Below, one piece after another: positions 53,264 through 62,258 of a stretch of DNA of 64,000 nt. Each line of letters starts with the position of its first letter. Position 1 is the stretch's first letter. Under the pieces are notes generated by a model. That model searched no databases. It saw only the letters and a list, made by a program, of their open reading frames with translations, and was not told the DNA's origin. The translations under genes were made by a program, and so were the position numbers. Source of the stretch: Crassaminicella indica (lineage in GTDB: Bacteria; Bacillota; Clostridia; Peptostreptococcales; Thermotaleaceae); the NCBI RefSeq assembly GCF_019203185.1, contig NZ_CP078093.1, positions 1,895,058 through 1,959,057 of the forward strand. The letters are read 5' to 3'.

Positions 53264-55126
53264 ATGTCAATAACACTAGAGACTGCACAAGAGCATGCAA
53301 ATGATATGGCTGTTACTTGCTGCAGATTCGAGGCTGGAACAGTAATTGAACCAGCAAATTTAGAAGATCCAAATATACTCCCAGATTTAGAGGATTCAGG
53401 TTTATTATCAATACCTGAAAGCTGTCTAACAATTAGTCAAGTATTAGGTGCAAAATTAAAAGAAACTGTTGATGCATTAACGCCTTTGACTCCTGAATTA
53501 TTAGAAGGCATTAAGACTTCAGAATTCAAGGAAGAGGTTGAGCAAGAGAAAGAGGATATAGCAGAAGTAGCATCAGTAGCTCCTGCTTTAAGTGCATCAG
53601 GAAGTGTTGTGAAGATACATATAGGAGAAGGAAAAGATATTAATTTAGAAATTCCTTTATCTGTAGTGGGAGGTGTAGCAGGAGCACCTATTGAAAAGCC
53701 AGCACAGACATCTGATGCTACTAAAGCAGTAGATGAAGTAAAAGAAGAAGTATGTGAAGAAAAAGTTGTAAGAACATTGACTAGAAAGCATTTCAAGATA
53801 GATAAGGTTCAAATGGGAGCTGAAACAAAAATTGATGGAACAACACTTACAATAAGAGAAGATATTTTAAAAGATGCTGTTGAATCAGAGGAATTAGTTA
53901 TTGATATGAAATTGGATATCATCACACCAGATAGATATAAAGAATATAGTGAAACTATTATGGATATCCAACCTATTGCTGTTAAGGAAGAGGGAGAAGT
54001 CGGTGAAGGTATTACTAGAGTAATAGATGGAACAATTATCATGGTAACAGGAACTGATGAAGATGGGGTTCAAATTGGTGAATTTGGTTCTTCGGAAGGG
54101 ATTTTAGATAGAAATATTATGTGGGGAAGACCAGGTTCTCCTGAAAAAGGTGAAATTTTTATCAAAACGCAAGTAACTATAAAAGCAGGTACAAATATGG
54201 AAAGACCAGGGCCAATGGCTGCTCATAGAGCTACAGACATTATTACTCAAGAAATTAGAGAAGCTCTTAAAAAATTAGATGACAGTTTAGTTGTAAATAC
54301 GGAAGAATTTAAGCATATTCGACGTCCAGGAAAACATAAGGTTGTATTAGTAAAAGAAATTATGGGTCAAGGTGCTATGCATGATAACTATATTTTACCA
54401 GTAGAACCATGTGGGACATTAGGAGCTAAGCCAAATGTTGACTTAGGAAATGTACCGGTTGTTGTTTCTCCGCTTCAAGTATTAGATGGATGCATTCATG
54501 CATTGACTTGTATCGGACCTGCTTCTAAAGAAACAAGTAGACATTATTGGAGAGAGCCGTTAGTACTAGAGGCGATGCATGATGAAGAATTAGACTTAGC
54601 AGGTGTAATATTTGTGGGTTCACCTCAAGTAAATGCTGAAAAATTCTATGTATCAAAAATACTTGGTATGACTGTAGAAGCTATGGATGTAGATGGTGCA
54701 ATAGTGACTACTGAAGGATTTGGAAACAATCATGTTGATTTTGCAAGCCATATAGAACAGATTGGTAAGAGAGGAATTCCAGTAGTCGGTATGACTTTCT
54801 CAGCTGTTCAAGGACAGTTGGTTGTAGGAAATGAATATATGGATGCTATGGTTGATAATAATAAATCAGCTCAAGGAATTGAAAATGAAATCCTTGAAAA
54901 TAATTGCTTAGCTCCAGAAGATGCTATTCGTGCAGTATATATGTTAAAGGCGAAAATGGCAGGAGAGAAAATTAAAAAAGCAGAAAGAAAATGGAATCCA
55001 AACGTTAAGTTAAATAACGTGGATGTGATCGAGCAGGCAACAGGTAGAAAGATTGAACTTGAGCAAAATGAACAATCGTTAGAAAAGAGTAAAAAACGTA
55101 GAGAAATATACGAAGTAGAAGAATAA
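53264..55126 (+). CDS. prdA: D-proline reductase proprotein PrdA (pyruvoyl enzyme)
   Basis: The product is 620 residues from the ATG at 53264, eight bases after AAAGGAGG and 34 bases after the prdC stop. It is self-cleaved before Cys416 in HALTCIGPASKETSRHYW, giving about 45- and 23-kDa chains and a pyruvoyl group on the small one, as known for D-proline reductase. The enzyme reduces D-proline to 5-aminovalerate in Stickland fermentation. The sequence is full length and intact. The two halves are separately echoed by prdD and prdE downstream. Confidence 0.96.
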   Translation: MSITLETAQEHANDMAVTCCRFEAGTVIEPANLEDPNILPDLEDSGLLSIPESCLTISQVLGAKLKETVDALTPLTPELLEGIKTSEFKEEVEQEKEDIAEVASVAPALSASGSVVKIHIGEGKDINLEIPLSVVGGVAGAPIEKPAQTSDATKAVDEVKEEVCEEKVVRTLTRKHFKIDKVQMGAETKIDGTTLTIREDILKDAVESEELVIDMKLDIITPDRYKEYSETIMDIQPIAVKEEGEVGEGITRVIDGTIIMVTGTDEDGVQIGEFGSSEGILDRNIMWGRPGSPEKGEIFIKTQVTIKAGTNMERPGPMAAHRATDIITQEIREALKKLDDSLVVNTEEFKHIRRPGKHKVVLVKEIMGQGAMHDNYILPVEPCGTLGAKPNVDLGNVPVVVSPLQVLDGCIHALTCIGPASKETSRHYWREPLVLEAMHDEELDLAGVIFVGSPQVNAEKFYVSKILGMTVEAMDVDGAIVTTEGFGNNHVDFASHIEQIGKRGIPVVGMTFSAVQGQLVVGNEYMDAMVDNNKSAQGIENEILENNCLAPEDAIRAVYMLKAKMAGEKIKKAERKWNPNVKLNNVDVIEQATGRKIELEQNEQSLEKSKKRREIYEVEE

Positions 55127-55142
55127 GATAGGGTGATTATGG

Positions 55143-55421
55143 ATGGATAGATTAAAATACATATCTTCTGAAAGGTTTTTTGAAGGAATTGTTGTAGATG
55201 TGAATGATTGTTCTGTAACTATAGACCTTAAAGGAAGAATGGGCCAACTAAAGGTTCCAAGAAGGCTTGTTATAACTGAATACGACATGAAGGTGGGTCA
55301 GGAAGTTGGCTTTATGATGAGCTATCCTGAAATACTAGGTCCAGATGTTGATGAAGAGTATGCGCGCCTTGCAAGGCGACAACAGCAAGTAAATAAAAGA
55401 TTACAAGAAAAAAGTGTATAG
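55143..55421 (+). CDS. Small prd-operon protein (CBO2463/CBO2479 type)
   Basis: The product is 92 residues between prdA and prdB, with short spacing on both sides. It is a beta-rich, basic protein (FFEGIVVDVNDCSVTIDLKG, RMGQLKVPRRLVITEYDMKV) with a helical Arg/Gln-rich tail (RLARRQQQVNKRLQEK). A small gene of this kind sits at the same place in prd loci of other Clostridia. Its role is unknown. The start could also use GTG/ATG choices a few codons away. Confidence 0.8.
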   Translation: MDRLKYISSERFFEGIVVDVNDCSVTIDLKGRMGQLKVPRRLVITEYDMKVGQEVGFMMSYPEILGPDVDEEYARLARRQQQVNKRLQEKSV

Positions 55422-55449
55422 GATTATAAAAGAAGAGGGGGTAAAAATC

Positions 55450-56175
55450 GTGAGTTTGACAGTTGTAAAAGGATTACAATCAGAGATATTTGTTCCAATT
55501 ACTCCTCCAGCAGTATGGACTCCTGTAACAAAGCCATTAAATGAGATGGTTATAGGACTTGCAACAGCTGCAGGTGTACATTTAAAATCAGATAAAAGAT
55601 TTAACCTTGCAGGAGATACTAGCTTTAGGCTAATACCAGGAGATACAAATAGTGATGACTTAATGGTATCACATGGAGGGTATGATAATTCAGATGTAAA
55701 TAAAGATATTAACTGCATGTTTCCTATAGACAGAATTAGAGAACTAGCAGAAGAAGGCTTTATTAAGGGCATAGCTCCTGTAAACTTTGGATTTATGGGT
55801 GGTGGAGGAGACGTTAAGGTTTTCACGGAAGAAACAGGGCCTCAAATTGCTAGACAATTAAAAGAAGAAGGTGTTGATGCAGTACTTCTAACAGCTGGAT
55901 GAGGTACTTGTCACCGCTCTGCCGTGATTGTGCAGAGAGCAATTGAGGAAGCTGGAATCCCAACAATCATTATTGCAGCACTACCTCCAGTAGTAAGACA
56001 AAATGGTGCACCAAGAGTTGCTGCTCCATTAGTTCCAATGGGTGCAAATGCTGGAGAACCACATAATGTAGAAATGCAAACAGCTATTGTAAAAGAAAGT
56101 CTACAAGCACTAGTTTCTATTGAGACTCCAGGAAAGATTGTACCACTGCCTTATGAATATGTAGCTAGTATATAA
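55450..56175 (+). CDS. prdB: D-proline reductase selenoprotein subunit PrdB
   Basis: The product is 241 residues from a GTG at 55450 (AGAAGAGGGGGTAAAAATC), N-terminus SLTVVKGLQSEIFVPITPPA. Selenocysteine is encoded by the TGA at 55900-55902 (residue 151) in LLTAG-U-GTCHRSA, the known active site of D-proline reductase. A stem CTCTGC...GCAGAG with a nine-base loop at 55917-55937 lies 15 bases after the TGA, in the range for a bacterial SECIS. Length (about 26 kDa) matches the known subunit. Confidence 0.97.
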
Positions 56176-56179
56176 TAGT

Positions 56180-56215
56180 ATTCTTCCCATCTCTAGGATT
56201 AGAGATGGGAAGAAT
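56180..56215 (+). terminator. Hairpin between prdB and prdD
   Basis: A perfect 15-base stem (ATTCTTCCCATCTCT with its complement) around AGGATT. No T-run follows, so it may be a processing or stability hairpin, or a partial terminator that keeps prdD-F expression below prdAB. Confidence 0.5.
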
Positions 56216-56267
56216 TTAAAAGCATATCAAAGCGCTTTCATAATGATTTGCAAAGTAGGTGAAATAT

Positions 56268-57029
56268 ATGGAAGGGGTAACAATACTTAGAAAACTTGTG
56301 ATAAAGTCGTTTCACATAAATAATGTAGAGTTTGGAAATAAAACAGCAATAAAAGGGAATAATTGCATCATTGATTGTCAAAAAATTATCGAACTTGAAA
56401 ATTCAGAAGATTTAATCAAAAGAATTAACATAGATATTATTAAACCTGGAGATTATGACAAATATGTAAATACGATAATGGATATCATTCCTATATCTGC
56501 AAAGGTTCTAGGAAGTATAGGTGAAGGAATTACTCATACTTTAACAGGTGTTTATGTAATGTTGACAGGGGTAGATGCAGATGGAAGACAAATGGGTGAA
56601 TTTGGTTCTTCTGAAGGAATACTTAAAGAACAGATGTTTTTTGATAGGGCAGGGACTCCTTCTAAGAATGACTATATTATTCATTTTGATGTGACATTAA
56701 AGGGTGGATTACCATTTTCTAGAGAGCTTCCATTAGCTGCACATAGAGCTTGTGATAGATTCATTGGAGAATATAGAAAAATATTAAAGCAAAAGGATGG
56801 AAGAGAAAGCAGCGAAGTGCATGAATATTTTGACAAAGTTAGGCATGGGAAAAAGAAGGTACTTATCATTAAGCAAGTTGCAGGGCAGGGTGCAAACTAT
56901 GATAATTTTATTTTACCGAATGAACCAAGTGGGATCATGGGTGGAAGATCAATCATAGATATGGGTAATGTACCTATTATTATATCTCCAAATGAATATA
57001 GAGATGGTGCAATAAGAGCAATGACATAA
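56268..57029 (+). CDS. prdD: PrdD, homologue of the N-terminal (large) part of PrdA
   Basis: The product is 253 residues from the ATG at 56268. It aligns with PrdA residues about 175-415 (e.g. EGITHTLTGVYVMLTGVDAD; GEFGSSEGILKEQMFFDRAG; VAGQGANYDNFILPNEPSGI). It ends at DGAIRAMT, which corresponds to PrdA DGCIHALT just before its cleavage site. Function is not known; a role in PrdA/PrdB assembly has been suggested for the family. 18 bases separate it from prdE. Confidence 0.92.
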   Translation: MEGVTILRKLVIKSFHINNVEFGNKTAIKGNNCIIDCQKIIELENSEDLIKRINIDIIKPGDYDKYVNTIMDIIPISAKVLGSIGEGITHTLTGVYVMLTGVDADGRQMGEFGSSEGILKEQMFFDRAGTPSKNDYIIHFDVTLKGGLPFSRELPLAAHRACDRFIGEYRKILKQKDGRESSEVHEYFDKVRHGKKKVLIIKQVAGQGANYDNFILPNEPSGIMGGRSIIDMGNVPIIISPNEYRDGAIRAMT

Positions 57030-57047
57030 AAAAGGTAGGTGATAAGT

Positions 57048-57518
57048 ATGGGAATAGGACCATCAACAAAAGAGACAACATTGCATCATTTTAGAGATCC
57101 TCTTTTAGAGGTTGTTTCAAATGATCAGGATATAGACCTACTAGGGGTATTAGTGGTCGGAACACCACAAGGAAATATGGAAAAGCACTATGTTGGAAAA
57201 AGAGCAGCTGTATGGGCAGAAGTTATGAGGGCTGATGGTGTAATAATATCATCAGATGGATGGGGTAATTCTCATGTAGATTATGCCAATACCATAGAAG
57301 AGATTGGGAAAAGAAATATTCCACTAGTAGGAATAACCTTTAATGGGATTCAAGGGAAATTTGTAGTGACTAATGAATATATGGATACTATTGTAGATAT
57401 TAATAAATCCAAAGAAGGAATAGAGACAGAGGTTGTTGGGGAAAACAATGTGAACGAACTTGACTGTAAAAAAGCATTGGCTTTTTTAAAATTAAAAATG
57501 AGGGGTGAAAGAAAATGA
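57048..57518 (+). CDS. prdE: PrdE, homologue of the C-terminal (small) part of PrdA
   Basis: The product is 156 residues from the ATG at 57048, with GGTAGGTG upstream. It starts MGIGPSTKETTLHHF, matching PrdA CIGPASKETSRHYW immediately after the self-cleavage point, but the pyruvoyl-forming Cys is absent. It aligns with PrdA to the end (GVLVVGTPQGNMEKHYVGKR; GWGNSHVDYANTIEEIGKRN). It overlaps prdF by four bases (ATGA), indicating coupled translation. Likely partner of PrdD. Confidence 0.92.
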   Translation: MGIGPSTKETTLHHFRDPLLEVVSNDQDIDLLGVLVVGTPQGNMEKHYVGKRAAVWAEVMRADGVIISSDGWGNSHVDYANTIEEIGKRNIPLVGITFNGIQGKFVVTNEYMDTIVDINKSKEGIETEVVGENNVNELDCKKALAFLKLKMRGERK

Positions 57519-58522
57519 AAGCGATTAGGTCAATTCATGTAATCGACTCGCATACTATGGGGGAACCAACACGTATTGTAGTAGGTGGTGTACCAGTAAT
57601 TCCTGGAAAAACTATGCCTGAAAAGAAAAAATATCTTGAAGAGCATCTTGATCATTTAAGAACAGGAATTATGCATGAGCCAAGAGGACATAATGATATG
57701 TTTGGTTCAATTATTACACAGCCTATTAATCCCGAAGCAAATTTAGGAATTATTTTTATGGATGGTGGCGGATATCTAAATATGTGTGGACATGGGACTA
57801 TAGGAGCTTGTACTGCTGCTGTTGAAACAGGAATGGTAGAAGTAACAGAGCCTTATACACAAGTTAATTTGGAAGCACCAGCAGGATTAGTAAGAGCAAG
57901 GGTTAAGGTTGAAAATGGAAAAGCTAAGGAAGTTTCATTTGAAAATGTACCTTCATTTTTATATAAGCAAGATGTAGAGATTAAAGTGCCTAAAGTAGGT
58001 AAGGTAACTTTGGATATAGCTTTTGGAGGGAGTTTCTTTGCTATAGTTGAAGCAAAACAATTAGGGGTAAAGGTTGAGCCTAAAAATGTACATAAGCTTA
58101 CTGAATTAGGGATTACTATAAGAGATATTTTAAATAATGAAATTGAAATTCAGCATCCTGAATTGGAGCATATTAAGACAGTTGATTTAGTAGAGATTTA
58201 TGATGTTCCTACAGATCCAGAAGCAAATCTTAAAAATGTTGTTGTTTTTGGTGAAAGCCAAGTAGATCGTTCGCCGTGTGGAACAGGAACAAGTGCAAAA
58301 CTAGCTACTTTGTTTGCAAAAGGAAAGATTAAAGAAAATGAAATATTTATTTATGAAAGCATTATTGGAACGAAATTTAAAGGAAGAGTAGTTAGAACAA
58401 CAAAGGTTGGAGAATTTGATGCAGTAATTCCAGAGATTACTGGAAGTGCTTATATTACAGGATTTAATCAAATAATTATAGATCCAGATGATCCGGTTAA
58501 GTATGGTTTTACTTTTAAATAA
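57515..58522 (+). CDS. prdF: Proline racemase
   Basis: The product is 335 residues, starting in the ATGA overlap with prdE. It interconverts L- and D-proline to supply the reductase. The two catalytic Cys are intact: MCGHGTIGACTAAVE (Cys91) and RSPCGTGTSAKLA (about 256). N-terminal HTMGEPTRIVVGGVP is the family signature. No PLP is used. Confidence 0.96.
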   Translation: MKAIRSIHVIDSHTMGEPTRIVVGGVPVIPGKTMPEKKKYLEEHLDHLRTGIMHEPRGHNDMFGSIITQPINPEANLGIIFMDGGGYLNMCGHGTIGACTAAVETGMVEVTEPYTQVNLEAPAGLVRARVKVENGKAKEVSFENVPSFLYKQDVEIKVPKVGKVTLDIAFGGSFFAIVEAKQLGVKVEPKNVHKLTELGITIRDILNNEIEIQHPELEHIKTVDLVEIYDVPTDPEANLKNVVVFGESQVDRSPCGTGTSAKLATLFAKGKIKENEIFIYESIIGTKFKGRVVRTTKVGEFDAVIPEITGSAYITGFNQIIIDPDDPVKYGFTFK

Positions 58523-58528
58523 AAAAAC

Positions 58529-58586
58529 CCCCATAGAAAAGGTATTGTTAGAGTAATAAATATATTACTCTAACGATACTATGGGG
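58529..58586 (+). terminator. Long hairpin after prdF
   Basis: CCCCATAG pairs with CTATGGGG and an inner GTATTGTTAGAGTAATA pairs with TATTACTCTAACGATAC. No T-run follows. It probably ends or thins the prd transcript before the permease gene. Confidence 0.6.
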
Positions 58587-58657
58587 AAATAAAAAAATTT
58601 CATGTACAAAAAGATTTTATGTGTTTTTTTAAAATATGTCAATAAGGGGGAAAAGCT

Positions 58658-59620
58658 GTGTTAACAGGTGTATTAGGTATATTAGGAGCTTTCGGCTTGT
58701 GGTTTGCTGCTGTATTTGGAATAGATTTTAATAAAAATAAAGATAAACTTGAAGAACAGACTTCATGGATTCATACAATTTGGATTGGATTTTTAACAAA
58801 CTTTTTTGATACTTTAGGGATTGGTTCCTTTGCTCCATTAACCGCACTATTAAGAGGTTTTAAACAAGTAAAAGACAGAGTATTGCCAGGAACTTTAAAT
58901 GTTTCCTGTACATTACCTGTTATTTTAGAAGCATTTATATTCATAAAAGTTGTGCATGTTGATATGATCACATTGGTTGCTATGCTTGCTGCAGCAACAG
59001 TAGGTGCATGGGTAGGTGCTGGAATTGTTTCTAAGCTTCCTGAAAAGAAGGTTCAATTAGCAATGGGGATTGCATTATTTGTAACAGCATTATTGATGCT
59101 TGCAGGACAAATGAACTGGATGCCTGGCGGAGGTAATCCACTTAATGAAGCCTTTGATGGCGTTCAAAATGGATTGATTTATCAAACAATGGATGTTGAT
59201 GGAACTATGCTAGGTGTTCCAATTGGAGTAACTGGTGCGAAGTTGATCATTGGTGTAGTTATTAATTTTATACTTGGTGCTCTAATGTGTGCAGGTATCG
59301 GTCTGTATGCTCCTTGTATGGCTTTGGTATATTTATTAGGGATGTCTCCAAGAGTTGCATTTCCAATTATGATGGGTTCTTGTGCATTCTTAATGCCAGT
59401 TGCGTCAGCTAAATTTGTTAAAGAAGGAGCTTATAATAAAAAGGCATCAATGGGAATTATTATTGGTGGAATTGTTGGTGTATTAATCGCTGCATATATT
59501 GTTAAATCATTACCGCTTAAGATATTAAAATGGTTAGTAATTTTAGTTATTTTCTATACTTCTGCAACACTTCTAAAAGCTTCACAAAAAAATACACAAA
59601 AAACAGACAATGCAGCATAA
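58658..59620 (+). CDS. TauE/SafE-family permease linked to prd locus
   Basis: The product is 320 residues from a GTG at 58658 after ATAAGGGGGAAAAGCT. About eight hydrophobic segments are evident. The TauE/SafE pattern is seen (WIGFLTNFFDTLGIGSFAPL; GVTGAKLIIGVVINFILGAL; ACGIGLYAPCMALVYLLGMS-like). Such carriers move small organic or sulfur anions. Position after prdF suggests transport of a product or substrate of proline reduction, which is inference. Terminator at 59641. Confidence 0.85.
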   Translation: MLTGVLGILGAFGLWFAAVFGIDFNKNKDKLEEQTSWIHTIWIGFLTNFFDTLGIGSFAPLTALLRGFKQVKDRVLPGTLNVSCTLPVILEAFIFIKVVHVDMITLVAMLAAATVGAWVGAGIVSKLPEKKVQLAMGIALFVTALLMLAGQMNWMPGGGNPLNEAFDGVQNGLIYQTMDVDGTMLGVPIGVTGAKLIIGVVINFILGALMCAGIGLYAPCMALVYLLGMSPRVAFPIMMGSCAFLMPVASAKFVKEGAYNKKASMGIIIGGIVGVLIAAYIVKSLPLKILKWLVILVIFYTSATLLKASQKNTQKTDNAA

Positions 59621-59640
59621 TTTTACTATATAAAATAGAT

Positions 59641-59687
59641 CATAAAAATATGACTTCTGCCAAAAGCAGAAGTCATATTTTTATGAT
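59641..59687. terminator. Terminator after the permease
   Basis: A 20-base perfect stem (CATAAAAATATGACTTCTGC with complement) around CAAAA. Confidence 0.85.
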
Positions 59688-59765
59688 ATTTCTAAAATTA
59701 TCCTTTCTAAAAATTAGCTAAACTACAAATACTAAGAGTAGCAATGAAATGAAAGGATGTATTTT

Positions 59766-60479
59766 ATGAATACAAGATTATATGTGATTGCAATCGCACC
59801 GGGACTTGCATTAGCTTTAGGCATTTATCTGACAGATCGCTATGATAGAGAACCTGTAAATTTATTAACAAAGGTATTTTTTTTAGGAGCATTGTCTGTT
59901 ATTCCAACAGCATTCGTAGAAAAAATTTTGTTATCATTAAACATATTTGGAGGCATTTTAGGTACAGCATACACAGCTTTTATAGTTGCTGGGCTTACAG
60001 AAGAATTTTTTAAAAGAGAGGTAGTATTAAGGACAGCTTATCGCCATGAGGCTTTTGATGAAAAACTTGATGGAATTGTCTATGCTGTTTTTTCTGCATT
60101 AGGTTTTGCTACAGTTGAAAATATTATGTACGTAGTATTTCGTTTTGCGACAAATCCTTATATAGGACTTTATCGAGGAATTTTATCTGTTCCTGCACAT
60201 ATGCTATTTGGTGTTACAATGGGGTATTATTTATCTTTGTCAAAATTTGCAAAGCATGAAGTATTAAGAAAGAGTTATTTAAAGAAGGCTTTGGCAGTAC
60301 CTGTAATTCTTCATGGTATATTTGATTTTGTTTTGATGGCAAATATTCCTATGCTGATGATTTTTTTTGTACCATTTGTTATATATTTATGGGTGATTAA
60401 TTTGAGAAGATTAAATGAATATACAAATGAGTCAAGAAGAATTTATGAAGGGTTAAGAGATCAAGATGATGAATTGTAA
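59766..60479 (+). CDS. prsW: PrsW-family intramembrane metalloprotease
   Basis: The product is 237 residues from the ATG at 59766 (GAAAGGATGTATTTT). Seven to eight membrane segments carry the PrsW motifs: EEFFKR (EExxK-like), FATVENIMY (FxxxEN), HMLFGVTMGY and HGIFDF (HxxxD). In Bacillus PrsW makes the first cut in anti-sigma RsiW. No anti-sigma gene is adjacent, so the substrate is unknown. Confidence 0.9.
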   Translation: MNTRLYVIAIAPGLALALGIYLTDRYDREPVNLLTKVFFLGALSVIPTAFVEKILLSLNIFGGILGTAYTAFIVAGLTEEFFKREVVLRTAYRHEAFDEKLDGIVYAVFSALGFATVENIMYVVFRFATNPYIGLYRGILSVPAHMLFGVTMGYYLSLSKFAKHEVLRKSYLKKALAVPVILHGIFDFVLMANIPMLMIFFVPFVIYLWVINLRRLNEYTNESRRIYEGLRDQDDEL

Positions 60480-60489
60480 AGAATAAAAA

Positions 60490-60522
60490 AGATGGGAGTA
60501 GTATAGTATTACTCCCATCAAA
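60490..60522. terminator. Bidirectional terminator
   Basis: GATGGGAGTA pairs with TACTCCCATC between converging prsW and the lipoprotein gene. Confidence 0.8.
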
Positions 60523-60524
60523 TA

Positions 60525-61529
60525 TTATTTGATAGATTCCATTGCTTTTTTAGCAAATTTTGTAGTTACAATTTTTTCATAAGGAGCTCTTTTGTCTAAT
60601 TCACCAGCTAATTCTATAATGTCCATCATATGATTTAATCCTTCTTCTGTCAGAATTAAATCAGGCTTCCATGTATCCTGCTCCTTATATCTCTTTGCAA
60701 CTGCTGTAAGAATACTAATGTCTGCATCAGGAAACTGCTGTGAAATTGATTTAGCAATTTCTTCAGGGGTATGATTTTCTACCCATTTCATACCTTTATA
60801 AATTGCATTTGTAAATTTTTGTATTGTTTCTGGTTCTTTTTCTATGAAGCTTTTCTTTGCACAGTAGCAGGTGTAAGGAATATATCCTCCAGCTTCACCA
60901 ATAGAAGCTACAATATAGCCGGCACCTGTTTTTTCAAGCTTTGAGGCAACTGGTTCAAACAATGTAACAAAGTCTCCTTCTCCACCAGTAAAAGCTCCTG
61001 CCATAACAGCAAATTGAATATCTGTACGTACATTTACATCTTTTCCAGGAAATACATTGTTTTTCTTTAGTACATATTCTAATGTCATTTCAGGCATACC
61101 GCCTTTTCGTCCACCTATAATGGTTTTACCTATTAAATCTTTAAAGGTAAAGCTAGGCATAGGTTCTCTTGCAACTAAGAAAGAACCATCTCTTTGGGTG
61201 AGTTGAGCAAAGTTTACTGCATAGTCATCTTTTCCTTGATTAAAAACATAAACAGATGCTTCAGGACCCATAAAACCTATATCTACTTGATTAGATAAAA
61301 GTGCGGTCATAGTTTTATCAGCACCTTGACCATTAATAAGTTCAATTTCAAGACCTTCTTCTTTAAAAAACCCTTCTGATATTGCTACATATTGAGGTGC
61401 ATAAAATACTGAATGCGTTACTTCTGCTACTCTTACCTTTGTAAGAGCTTTTTCTCCACAACCAGTAAAGGTAATGGATAAAAGCATAAGTAGTGAAAGG
61501 ATAATAGCTATTTTTTTTATGGCTTTCAT
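60525..61529 (-). CDS. ABC transporter substrate-binding lipoprotein (NMT1/THI5-SsuA type)
   Basis: The product is 334 residues from the ATG at 61529 (TTTGGAGGGATTTTAT). Lipoprotein signal MKAIKKIAIILSLLMLLSIT ends in lipobox FTGC. The mature protein has the periplasmic-binding type 2 fold of NMT1/taurine/nitrate-type binders (HSVFYAPQYVAISEGFFKEE; GQGADKTMTALLSNQVDIGF). No permease or ATPase gene is nearby, so it is an orphan component here. Ligand unknown: a thiamine precursor, sulfonate or similar is possible. Confidence 0.88.
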   Translation of the reverse strand: MKAIKKIAIILSLLMLLSITFTGCGEKALTKVRVAEVTHSVFYAPQYVAISEGFFKEEGLEIELINGQGADKTMTALLSNQVDIGFMGPEASVYVFNQGKDDYAVNFAQLTQRDGSFLVAREPMPSFTFKDLIGKTIIGGRKGGMPEMTLEYVLKKNNVFPGKDVNVRTDIQFAVMAGAFTGGEGDFVTLFEPVASKLEKTGAGYIVASIGEAGGYIPYTCYCAKKSFIEKEPETIQKFTNAIYKGMKWVENHTPEEIAKSISQQFPDADISILTAVAKRYKEQDTWKPDLILTEEGLNHMMDIIELAGELDKRAPYEKIVTTKFAKKAMESIK

Positions 61530-61712
61530 ATAAAATCCCTCCAAAATAATAAAAGTTTTTATATGATTTTATTATATTCAATAAAAAATCAATGGTTACA
61601 AAATGAAGCTTAATATTTGAAATGATTCAAGATTAAAAAGAAAATAGAAATATGTATAGATATTAATAATTGATGGTAAATTGGAAATAAAAAAAAGAAA
61701 ATTGCTGATGGA

Positions 61713-62129
61713 TTATTTTTTATATGCAAAATAATTTAGCATTAAAAAGAAAGAGAATATAGTTACAGAAAAAATGAATATATAGCCTAAAATATTATAT
61801 AGGTTGATGGCTTGATATAGTATTGCAGTGAATAATAGGATTATCCATAGTATTATAAAAATTCGTAGGATTAATTTTAAATTGAACCAATATGAAAGTA
61901 AAGCATTTGCGGTGACAAAAATGAGATAAAACAATAATATAAATCCTATTAATGCTAAAAAAATTCCTGCTATGGGATGATTTGCAATGGTTTGGATCGA
62001 ATGAAAGGATTGATCTATAGTAAGCCAAGTATTATTATATACATTTAAAAGTTTGTTGCTAAAGAATGTACATAAAACTCCTAATAACAACTTAAGTATA
62101 TAATTTATTATATTAAATTTTCTCTTCAT
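61713..62129 (-). CDS. Four-helix membrane protein (138 aa), unrecognised
   Basis: The start is the ATG at 62129 (AGGGGGAATTTTC). Four hydrophobic segments: about residues 8-25, 45-68, 74-97 (LILRIFIILWIILLFTAILY) and 106-130. Short basic loops. No family recognised. It stands alone between two gene-free gaps. Confidence 0.6.
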   Translation of the reverse strand: MKRKFNIINYILKLLLGVLCTFFSNKLLNVYNNTWLTIDQSFHSIQTIANHPIAGIFLALIGFILLFYLIFVTANALLSYWFNLKLILRIFIILWIILLFTAILYQAINLYNILGYIFIFSVTIFSFFLMLNYFAYKK

Positions 62130-62258
62130 GAAAATTCCCCCTAAAAATGAATTATGCAAATTCTATAAAAAAATGCAAAAAATAATATTAAATGGAAACA
62201 ATATAGAATATAAGTATATATAAGAGAAACTTATGGGTTATGAAAAGGTGGGGGTTTT

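Noticed and set aside
55900-55902. prdB as a nonsense-mutated pseudogene or two separate genes
   Set aside because: The TGA is at the known active-site selenocysteine of D-proline reductase, and flanking sequence is intact.
56268-57518. prdD and prdE as a broken second copy of prdA
   Set aside because: Each has its own start and ribosome site, no lesions, and separate prdD/prdE genes are standard in prd loci.
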